In this document: piece after piece, positions 26,701-34,479 of the stretch
Layout: each line of letters starts with the position of its first letter
How positions within the stretch are numbered: the first letter of the stretch is position 1
Assembly (NCBI GenBank): GCA_963662175.1
Contig: OY759216.1
Location: 33,001,087 to 33,065,086 of the forward strand
Length of the DNA: 64,000 nucleotides
DNA from: Aradus depressus
Taxonomy: Eukaryota > Arthropoda > Insecta > Hemiptera > Aradidae
Direction of reading: 5' to 3'
Notes under the pieces: generated by a model
The model's database searches: none
Told to the model about the DNA's origin: nothing
The model's input: only the letters and a program-made list of their open reading frames with translations
Translations under genes and position numbers: made by a program

Positions 26701-29700
26701 ATGAAGATGAGACTCCGGTTCATATTCTAAGCCAGTGTGGGGCACTAGAAAGCAGAAGATTTTACTGCTTCGGAACCGAAGCAGGTAATGGAGGGACCTC
26801 GTAGCAGAATCCTGGACTTCATTAAAGTTACAGGGCTGCTATAGGGACCAACACACACAGGGCACACAATAGGCCTACTCTGTCCGCGGTGATACCATCA
26901 GCCCTCGGGAGAACAAGAAATACATAGATCCAGTCAGCCAAATGATGTTTTACTCATTACCTGAATGTTGGTCTGTTGACAAAAGTATATCACTACCCAC
27001 CTAACTGATGGCTGTAAATGTTTTGTTATATATTTTTAAATTTACTTGTTATGTTTGCGTATTGGCGAAAAACTATACATTATTTGTTCTTGACTTTACA
27101 TTTTACTTAATTCCATCACATTTTTATTCGTCTCTTGCATTTTACAAGAAATATATATGTATGTTCGCTGTAAATTGTCATTTGAACTCAATAGTCCTCA
27201 GAAATAGTTTATGTGACTTATATTATAGCTAAGCAGTAAAGATAATATCACATTAACCACTTGATCGTCAACCCAATCAGTGTAAGTCACTATAATAATA
27301 ATTTTGTATATTGCCCTAATTAACTCCAACCACAGCTAATTACTCTTACAAATAACATGTTCTTTGAAAATATGGTTATAGAAACTTTACTCGAAAATTT
27401 CTTTCTCAGTGTTATCAAATTTGACTTACATGAAATGGCTTCTGAATAATCTTCTTAATTTCATAATCGTTACAACTGCTGCTTTATTTTGTTGAAAATT
27501 TCAGTTATCAACTATAGCGGATTGCCCAGGAGTAACATTGTGTTGGATTACTTTAAATAAATAAAACTACTTTTTTTTTTTGTCTATTCCACAAGAAATG
27601 TATGCATCAACTACTGGTTTCAGCTTTACACTATCGTCAGGTTTAGTTATAAACAAAGATATTCTAATAATGAATTATTACGAATAACTACACATTTATT
27701 GTAGAATAGTTATTTAAAAAAAATATGTTTGTTTTATTTATTTATTATAAGTTTCCGCAATATGTCCGCGTTTCTCAGCAAGTTATATTACATTACCTGA
27801 AACTGATTATGTGCGATCCACGGTAATATTTGCGATATGGAACAATATGTAATGAAAAATTCAATTTGTTTTATTGATAACATGGTTTTTGCATCTAGCC
27901 ACAGGTATATGCTCCATACTTATGAGACCTCCACGGTTCATTTTTTGAGTCATAACAAAAAAAAATCGATATCGAAGGATACATTTTGTTATACACAGAT
28001 TTAGTGAGCCAAATGATGTACCATTAAGTAGCTGAATGTTGACTTGTTGACAAAAGTACTATCACTACCCACCTTACTGATGGCTACTTCAGATTTTATG
28101 TAAGACAGATGTATTAATCAGTGTTGCCGCAATCCACCACCTTTCATATCATTTCGACATGATCACCAGACTTTACATGATAGCCTAATAATATCATTAC
28201 ATTTTATTGGTTTACTTGGCAATTCTTATTCCTCAGAATTGTAATGACATGATAAATATTGATTTTTTCACAAGGTCGAGTACCATAAAGTATACGAGTA
28301 CTATAGTCGAGTTCAACAGTTGTCTCTCTCCCCTCTACCAACTCTAGACTACCGACCACCCCAAGTTTTAAGCATTATTATTTAAAAAAAAAAAAAAATT
28401 AATGTTTAATAAAAATGTATTCATTGATCACTTATTCCTGTGAAAATTTATTTGTTCACTGGATAATTAATTATTTTCATTCACAAACAATGAATAACTG
28501 TATTTTTGTAAAACTTTAATCTACCTTATGTTAAAGCATATTGCACAATGTCAGAGAATATAACTTTTTTAAGGGTTTTTTCGTCAAAAAATTTCAATCT
28601 TTATAACTAGTCATTAGGGTGTTACTTATTTCACTCAAATTTATTTTCTGCCAATATTAAGCGTTCCAACTCATAAAAAGCTGTAATTGTCTGTGAAACG
28701 CTTAGTCTCAGTTGACATTTAAAGCCCACTTAGAAAAAATGTTCAATCAAAACGGGTGTGAACTTTATTTATATTGGTTATATTAATAAACAAATATTTT
28801 TTTTAAGGAAAACAGTTGCTCTCTCATTATTTACTTATCTCTATTTTAACCTCGGTGTTGAATCGTGCTTGGGTCTCCCTCACCGTTCTGGACCCGACGT
28901 AGTTGCCAATGTTTTGAGATAAGTAAATGTATCTTTGAGGCTGTAATCCTGAATAGGTTGATTTCCTTGCTCTTCGTCAATCCAGCTGATCTGAGCCCTT
29001 CCCCACCTCACCGCCTCTTGAAACAGTTAATGAAACTTAAATAATAATATTATATTTTGAACTGTCCCTGTCAAGTCCTTTGGAACGATATGCCACAGAA
29101 ACAAAACTAAATAGCGGCTCCCCCAACATATTTGGGTACTCTCAAGTAGCTTATTCACTGTTCTGTTTTACTTTAATCTTCCTCTTCAAATGTGTAGGGC
29201 CCATGATGGAGCGAGCACAAAGACATTCAGACAAATTTTATTTAAGTCTATGGGCTTTGCCTTTGTGCTATTTTCTGTTTAGATGTTATTCTCAATAGTA
29301 ACAATCCCTTGTTGTTTCAGTACAAGCCTGGCAAAAGCACAGCTTCGACAGTGATGAAGGCAGGTCCCCGAGTCTCCCTGTTCAGACTGAGGCGTCTTAT
29401 CAAGTGCAACAAGTACAGAAGGGACCTCACCAAGGTAAAAAAATGTTGTCGGTCATTCACGGCGAATGTACTTCTCCACATTTAATTATTTGTAACCAAT
29501 TATTCTCCCTCTATATATAACGAAGGTTTAGAAATGAAAAGCTAAACCTTCTCTTATTGGTAGAGTGATTGTCAACGGAACTGAGAGGGCCTCAATAGTT
29601 AACTCAGGAAACCAGTATAGAGTTAACAAGGATTAACTTTATTGTTCACTCATATGACTCCCATTAGACTGCTCTCTACCGCTATGCCCCATTGGTTGAT

Positions 29701-30223
29701 ATATGCTGACTACTAAAAATTCATTGTAACGAATTCTGCTATTCGTATATATTCAGATGAAATATGGCGAAAGGCTGAGGTAAAATATTTATCTAGCTAT
29801 AGTTGAATTCACAATATATTGACATCAAATTTGTGGATATGCTGTTTGTCGCAACCTCGCATTCAGTTTTCTGTTTCTTCCTCTTGGACCTCTCGTTCTT
29901 CATTTAAAAGTAGGGCGATTAGAGTAAGTTATTCTGTTGAAAAACTCTTGTTCACAACACAAGAAGAGGAAGACTACACATAGGAGACTTCCATTATTAC
30001 AGAGACCTCGGTTAGCCCGGCCCTTATCACCTCCCAGTAGTCAATGTTAGGCCACTGTTATCCTAGGTGTTAGGACCTGTTACTCCCGGGTAACTTCGTA
30101 TCTGCTAATATATATTGGGTATTTTGTTTCATTTAGGCCGCTTTGAGAAGAGCCTCCGCCATTCTCAACTCCCAGAAAAGGACGGTCCAGGTGAAGAAGA
30201 CCAGGCCAAAGAAGACCGAGTAA
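23739..30223 (+). CDS. RpL28: 60S ribosomal protein eL28, four coding exons
   Basis: This is a structural protein of the large cytosolic ribosomal subunit. Exons 23739-23825, 23919-24044, 29321-29434 and 30137-30223 (stop TAA) are all phase 0 with GT-AG borders. They give 137 residues, the usual eL28 length. The protein starts [20 protein letters not shown], has [14 protein letters not shown] and [20 protein letters not shown] in the middle, and ends in a lysine-rich tail (KKTRPKKTE), as in animal eL28. Intron 2 is unusually large (5.3 kb) and carries four box C/D snoRNA copies plus transposon debris. Ribosomal protein genes are classic snoRNA hosts, so co-transcription is expected. An AATAAA follows 59 bp after the stop codon. 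Confidence 0.97.
24214..24290 (+). ncRNA. Box C/D snoRNA, family S1, copy A (RpL28 intron 2)
   Basis: Box C ATGATGT (24221-24227), box D' CTGA (24238-24241), a C'-like TGTTGAC, and box D CTGA (24283-24286). Terminal GAGCCA pairs imperfectly with the sequence after box D. The guide before box D reads CTATCACTACCCACATAA, one base different from copies B and C near its 3' end. C/D snoRNAs direct 2'-O-methylation of RNA. The target is not identified with confidence. Confidence 0.8.
25228..25306 (+). ncRNA. Box C/D snoRNA, family S1, copy B (RpL28 intron 2)
   Basis: A perfect 6-bp terminal stem, CAGCCA/TGGCTG, encloses box C ATGATGT (25234-25240), D' CTGA (25253-25256) and D CTGA (25297-25300). 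The D guide ATCACTACCCACCTAA is identical to that of copy C. This copy has the best-preserved K-turn architecture of the four. Confidence 0.87.
26640..26931 (+). mobile_element. 5'-truncated non-LTR retrotransposon fragment with 13-bp target duplication
   Basis: The insert 26653-26918 is flanked by the exact direct repeat AATACATAGATCC (26640-26652 and 26919-26931). One frame reads [20 protein letters not shown] followed by CGALE, the C-terminal CCHC motif found after the RT/RNase H domain of R1/Jockey-like LINEs. The frame then stops, so only the end of ORF2 and the 3' UTR were inserted. The right duplication ends three bases before snoRNA copy C. Confidence 0.88.
26935..27014 (+). ncRNA. 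Box C/D snoRNA, family S1, copy C (RpL28 intron 2)
   Basis: A perfect CAGCCA/TGGCTG terminal stem, box C ATGATGT (26942-26948), D' CTGA (26961-26964) and D CTGA (27005-27008). The D guide equals that of copy B, while the short D' guide (TTTACTCATTAC) differs. A LINE fragment inserted just upstream leaves the snoRNA intact. Confidence 0.87.
28007..28085 (+). ncRNA. Box C/D snoRNA, family S1, copy D (RpL28 intron 2)
   Basis: An AGCCA/TGGCT terminal stem, box C ATGATGT (28013-28019), D' CTGA (28032-28035) and D CTGA (28077-28080). The D guide ends CTACCCACCTTA, one base different from copies B and C next to box D. The D' guide is again unique. Confidence 0.84.
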
Positions 30224-30281
30224 TTTTTTTATTCTGAAAAAATATAATTTTATTTTGTTTTTTTTTGTAAAGAAAGTTATG

Positions 30282-30287
30282 AATAAA
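30282..30287 (+). terminator. Polyadenylation signal of RpL28
   Basis: AATAAA lies 59 bp after the RpL28 stop codon in a T-rich context. This is the position expected for the short 3' UTR of a ribosomal protein mRNA. Confidence 0.8.
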
Positions 30288-30299
30288 GTTGTATCATAA

Positions 30300-31183
30300 T
30301 TTTCTATGGAATAATTTTTCACGCACCTATCTTCCTTATTTATTTAAAAAAAATTGTTCATCTCTTCCGTACAGCGAATTGAATATAATAGCGAATTATG
30401 TATTAATGGTATATCATATTTAATAATTACATTGTCCTGCAATTTCTGCTTACGTCACCGCTCTCAGACATGCAAATTCGACTATTCCAGTTTCGAAGTT
30501 TTTTCATCACGGATTGGAAAGTAAATTTAAAAATGAGTGACATGTTTAACAAAGTTATGACGTTGTAGCTCATAACTCCGTCACTAGAGGATTATCCGAA
30601 TAACCGAAACTGACACTATCGAAATTTTAATTATTTCTTTAATATTTTTATATTACAATAGTTTTAAAACAATGTTTGAGGCTTTATTCCTTGAATTAGT
30701 TCGTTATACGTACAAAACAAATTAATATATATTAAATATTTAGGAAACCTCTCCTGAACTAATTCCTGACATATCTACTTTTCTTGGCCTGAATGCTTTT
30801 GTTTCGCTAAATATGTCCTTTATACCCAATTGATTCTGGTCCAAATGATTTTTTTACATAAAGATCTAAATATCTCCCTTTAACTTCATGCAAAATTTCA
30901 CTATTATATTTTCAAGTTTCCCAGATATTTTGGAAGACTATCGTCAAACTTAATTTGAGAGGGTACACTGTTGAACATCAACGTATTGTGTAGAACAGGC
31001 GATCGCCGATTTTCTTGGGCGCGTTTTGAATTTTCCGAACCCACCTTTTCCCAAATGGGGAAGGAAAAAACGAACAAAGGGACACATTTTATCTTCATTC
31101 AGAGGGATTAAATTTGTTTTTGTACCTCATCGGATATTTTAAGTTGTGCTGATTCTCCTTTTTACCTTTTCTATTATCCTATT
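30300..31183. other. Intergenic spacer between RpL28 and the snoRNA host gene
   Basis: No gene or recognised repeat is visible in about 0.9 kb of AT-rich sequence. The end of the stretch (about 31150-31190) is pyrimidine-rich (TATTATCCTATTCTTCCG), which resembles the initiator of TOP-type genes. It may hold the promoter of the snoRNA host gene. Confidence 0.4.
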
Positions 31184-31836
31184 CTTCCGTGGCCCCACCT
31201 ATATGTGTTCTCAGGGATTCTCTCTGGAGAAAAGATTAAACTTCGAGGATTACTTCCATGATCCTTTTGGTCGTGTATCTCTTCTAATAAGGTGAGTGTA
31301 ACAAGTTTACGTAAGTTTTTTTTTATTATATTTTTTTATATGATAAATATACAATTTTTGCTTTCAGATTGCATCAGTTGGCAGTTGGATTCCTTAAGAA
31401 TGCTAACGAAACAACCCGCCTCAGGTATTTCAGAGGTAAATTATAAAAAATTAATCGATGAATTACCGGCAATGTATTTCCTCAGAACGAATTAATCTAT
31501 TAATTTTTCGCTCTCCCTCCAAAAGCAGTCGACCGATTGCTGTAATAAGCTAATAATCAGTAGTTGACTTACATAAGAGCTTATAAATCCTCATACAAAA
31601 TGTTGGTTCATAATTTCATTACATCGGCAGCTACTAGGGTGTATTGAGTTGACCCTCATCCCTTGAAACCCCTTCGAATGATTTCGCTGTAGATTAACAG
31701 GTACTGTCTTCATGTGATTTTGACTTTATGTATGACATTTGATGACGAGATCCATTAATTACATAGACAATTATTGGAGGTTTTGAGTTGATCCCCCATT
31801 CCTTTCTTATACGTGTCTTTATGGGGGTTTGTTTTT

Positions 31837-31905
31837 AAGAAATGATGATTTATATTATCACCAAGATCTCTGATATGTTGTGACGATTACCTCTCTCTGA
31901 TATTT
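31837..31905 (+). ncRNA. SNORD24-like: U24-like box C/D snoRNA, family S2, copy 1
   Basis: Box C ATGATGA (31842-31848), D' CTGA (31870-31873), C' TGACGA (31881-31886) and D CTGA (31897-31900). The D' guide ATTATCACCAAGATCT can pair with the conserved 28S segment AGATCTTGGTGGTAGT over 16 nt with two G-U pairs. The fifth base from D' faces the C of GAT-C-TTGG, the site I recall as methylated by U24/snR24 in yeast. Box D ends 67 nt before the next exon. Confidence 0.87.
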
Positions 31906-32136
31906 TGTTCCGTGTATTGTATATTGTAATTATTTTTTAAAATATTCAGGATTTTCTTTTGTTACAGATGATGTGTATTGAATTGATGTCATTCCCCTGT
32001 TGATCTCGCTAGATGATTAAATGTAAGTAAAACTCAGAAGAGATATAAACTGTCGGTATTTGGTTCACTTTATTACTGTCCCCAGCTTTACAATAAAATC
32101 ATTTACGGAATAAGCATTAGCTTAGTTTGTATTTAT

Positions 32137-32198
32137 TAAAAAATGATGATTATTATCACCAAGTCTGATATGTTGTGACGATTACCTCTCTGATCATT
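32137..32198 (+). ncRNA. SNORD24-like: U24-like box C/D snoRNA, family S2, copy 2 (altered D' guide)
   Basis: Box C ATGATGA (32143-32149), D' CTGA (32165-32168) and D CTGA (32190-32193). Three bases are missing immediately before D' (ACCAAG-T-CTGA instead of ACCAAGATCTCTGA), which moves the predicted methylation site or abolishes it. The D guide is also two bases shorter than in copy 1. Confidence 0.78.
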
Positions 32199-32424
32199 TA
32201 TTTCGTGTAAAATATATTTAGGTTACTTCATTAGTATTTTTAAATATTAATATACGGGATTCTCTTTTGTTACAGATAATGTGTTTTGAATTGATGCCAT
32301 TCATCTGTTGATCTCGTTAGATGATTGAATGTAAGTAAGCTGTCGGGATTTGGTTCACTTTATTACTTTCCCCAGCTATACAATAAAATCGTTTACGGAA
32401 TAAGCAATAGCTTTATTTGTATTT

Positions 32425-32491
32425 ATGAAATGATGATTTATATTATCACCAAGATCTCTGATATGTTGTGACGATTACCTCTCTGATAATT
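32425..32491 (+). ncRNA. SNORD24-like: U24-like box C/D snoRNA, family S2, copy 3
   Basis: Box C ATGATGA (32430-32436), intact D' guide and box (32458-32461), and D CTGA (32483-32486). The CT run before box D is one repeat shorter than in copies 1, 4 and 5, which shifts the D-guide register by two. Confidence 0.86.
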
Positions 32492-32731
32492 TATTTCGCG
32501 TAGAATACATTTAGGTTACTTCATTTGTATTTTTTAATATTAATATACAGGATTTTCTTTTGTTACAGGTAATGTGTTTTGAATTGATGCCATTCATCTG
32601 TTGATCTCGTAAGATGATTAAATGTAAGTACAACTTAGAAGAGATATAAACTGTCGGTATTTGGTTCACTTGATTACTTTCCCCAGCTATACAATAAAAT
32701 CATTTACGGAATAAGCAATAGCTTTGTATTT

Positions 32732-32800
32732 AATAAATGATGATTTTTATTATCACCAAGATCTCTGATATGTTGTGACGATTACCTCTCTCTGATAATT
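32732..32800 (+). ncRNA. SNORD24-like: U24-like box C/D snoRNA, family S2, copy 4
   Basis: Box C ATGATGA (32737-32743), D' CTGA (32765-32768), C' TGACGA and D CTGA (32792-32795), with an intact 28S-complementary D' guide. Box D ends 82 nt before the next splice acceptor, the same distance as in copies 2, 3 and 6. Confidence 0.87.
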
Positions 32801-33026
32801 TATTTCGTGTAGAATATATTTAGGTTACTTCATTTGTATTTTTAAGTATTAATATACAGGATTTTCTTTTGTTACAGATAATGTGTTTTGAATTGATGTC
32901 ATTCTTCTGTTGATCTCGTTAGATGATTAAATGTAAGTAAGCTGTCGGTATTTGGTTCACTTTATTACTTTCCCCAGCTACACAATAAAATCATTTACGG
33001 AATAAGCAATGGCTTTGTTTGTATTT

Positions 33027-33095
33027 AAGAAATGATGATTTTTATTATCACCAAGATCTCTGATATGTTGTGACGATTACCTCTCTCTGATATTT
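33027..33095 (+). ncRNA. SNORD24-like: U24-like box C/D snoRNA, family S2, copy 5
   Basis: Box C ATGATGA (33032-33038), D' CTGA (33060-33063), D CTGA (33087-33090), intact guide. The downstream intron sequence (TATTTTGTACCGTGTATTG) matches the copy 1 intron rather than that of copies 2, 3, 4 and 6. Confidence 0.87.
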
Positions 33096-33329
33096 TGTAC
33101 CGTGTATTGTATATTGTAATTATTTTTTAAAATATTAATATACAGGATTTTCTTTTGTTACAGGTTATGTGTTTTGAATTGATGTCACTCCTCTGTTGAT
33201 CTCGTTAGATGATTAAATGTAAGTACAACTTAGAAGAGATATAAACTGTCGGTATTTGGTTCACTTTATTACTTTCCCCAGCTATATACTAAATCATTTA
33301 CGGAATAAGCAATAGCTTTATTTGTATTT

Positions 33330-33398
33330 AAGAAATGATGATTTTTATTATCACCAAGATCTCTGATATGTTGTGACGATTACCTCTTTCTGATAATT
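33330..33398 (+). ncRNA. SNORD24-like: U24-like box C/D snoRNA, family S2, copy 6
   Basis: Box C ATGATGA (33335-33341), D' CTGA (33363-33366), D CTGA (33390-33393). The D' guide is intact. The D guide carries one C-to-T change in the CT run (CCTCTTT). Confidence 0.86.
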
Positions 33399-33654
33399 TA
33401 TTTCGTGTAGAATATATTTAGGTTACTTCATTTGTATTTCTAAATATTAATATACAGGATTTTCTTTTGTTACAGGTAATGTGTTTTGAATTGATGTCAT
33501 TCTTCTGTTGATCTCGTTAGATGATTAAATGTAAGTAAGCTGTCGGTATTTGGTTCACTTTATCACTGGTTATATCCCCCTGAATACTCACATCTTATTT
33601 TTGCTAACTTCCCAAATGATCTTTTTATTGCCTGAACTGCCCGACATTTCGTTT

Positions 33655-33722
33655 TCTCAATGATGATTCAGATTTTCACCAAGATCTCCGATAGTTCATG
33701 ACGGTATTTTTGTCTGACCCTT
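33655..33722 (+). ncRNA. SNORD24-like: U24-like box C/D snoRNA, family S2, copy 7 (diverged)
   Basis: Box C ATGATGA (33660-33666) and D CTGA (33714-33717) are kept. Box D' has become CCGA, C' reads TGACGG, and the D guide differs (TATTTTTGT). The core TTTTCACCAAGATCT guide is still recognisable. Box D lies 149 nt from the acceptor of the last exon, farther than in the other copies. It is probably the oldest or a decaying copy. Confidence 0.7.
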
Positions 33723-33751
33723 TATTCTAGTTTATTCTATTGTTTTATATA

Positions 33752-33756
<5 letters not shown>

Positions 33757-33802
<46 letters not shown>
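33757..33802. repeat. AT dinucleotide microsatellite
   Basis: An uninterrupted run of alternating A and T follows a TTTTATATATATTTTTA stretch. It lies in the last intron of the snoRNA host gene, between copy 7 and the terminal exon. Confidence 0.9.
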
Positions 33803-33806
<4 letters not shown>

Positions 33807-34173
33807 TTATTTATTTATGTATTGATTAATTTCCCAAATGTAACAATTGATATTTTGTTTTTATAGTTGGAGTGCTGTTCATCAGGATGAACTAAATACG
33901 CTGCATCTTTCTGTTATCTTTTGAAAATTCAATGATAATTGAGATTGAACTTATATGTCATAAGGTTCAGTTGGGGAACTATTTTGGCATTCTACGAGTG
34001 GAAGTTAGGGATCACGAACTCCGGACGAAATCTTGAATATATACAATTATATATGAGAAGTAACCCCCAATAACTGGTTACCCTTGACGTCCTGTTATAA
34101 TTTCCCAGTTTTAGCCATAGTATTTGATTGTGAGAATACATGTGTGCGATCTGTGTCGATTTAGTGGAAAGCT

Positions 34174-34179
34174 AATAAA
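34174..34179 (+). terminator. Polyadenylation signal of the snoRNA host gene
   Basis: AATAAA occurs twice with overlap (AATAAAATAAATAG) at the end of the terminal exon that opens at 33867. It is the first such signal after the last good splice acceptor. Confidence 0.6.
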
Positions 34180-34199
34180 ATAAATAGAAAGAAAGAATT

Positions 34200-34470
34200 T
34201 GTTTAATTTTTATATTGTCTAGTTCTAAAAAAAATATATAAATTAAGTGTTACGCCATCGTCAATACAAAGTTCAAAAGTAACATTTAAGATTGCCAGGT
34301 TGGCATATTTATAAAATTCTGAAACTTCCCCATCCTCAAATATTATTTTAGTTTTTCTTTATTTATGCTACTTGTCTATTATTATTTAGTTCAAATCACT
34401 TTTGAACTTTGTGCTGACGATGGCATGAACCGAAACCGATACACTTTATGTAGGTATATATTTTGTGGAA
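34200..34470. mobile_element. Decayed foldback element, family F2
   Basis: Inverted arms contain GCCATCGTC..AAAGTTCAAAAGT and its complement ACTTTTGAACTTTGTGCTGACGATGGC about 120 bp apart. The outer parts resemble the 11657-11868 palindrome. No coding capacity. Confidence 0.6.
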
Positions 34471-34479
34471 TTACGTACG

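Larger units (their letters stand above)
31184..34200 (+). ncRNA. Spliced non-coding snoRNA host gene with seven U24-like snoRNAs
   Basis: A series of small exons with clean splice sites: first exon about 31184-31291, a second at 31368-31435 (or ending 31424), six near-identical 55-nt exons (31968-32022, 32276-32330, 32569-32623, 32878-32932, 33164-33218, 33476-33530), and a last exon from 33867 to a polyadenylation signal at 34174. Each repeated exon follows TCTTTTGTTACAG or a close match and ends before GTAAGT. Every reading frame of the 55-nt exon meets a stop, so it is non-coding. The introns from the second onward each hold one box C/D snoRNA. This is the architecture of UHG/GAS5-type host genes, whose only products are intron-encoded snoRNAs. 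The transcription start is an estimate. Confidence 0.83.

Noticed and set aside
32030..32110. Conserved intron blocks (CTGTCGGTATTTGGTTCAC to ACAATAAAATC) considered as H/ACA snoRNAs.
   Set aside because: An ANANNA-like box is present, but no terminal ACA and no convincing pair of hairpins could be drawn. Conservation is explained by recent tandem duplication.
31837..33560. Regularly spaced repeats at 31.8-33.6 kb superficially resemble a CRISPR array.
   Set aside because: The units are about 300 bp, contain splice sites and C/D boxes, and the genome is clearly eukaryotic. The snoRNA host gene explains the periodicity.
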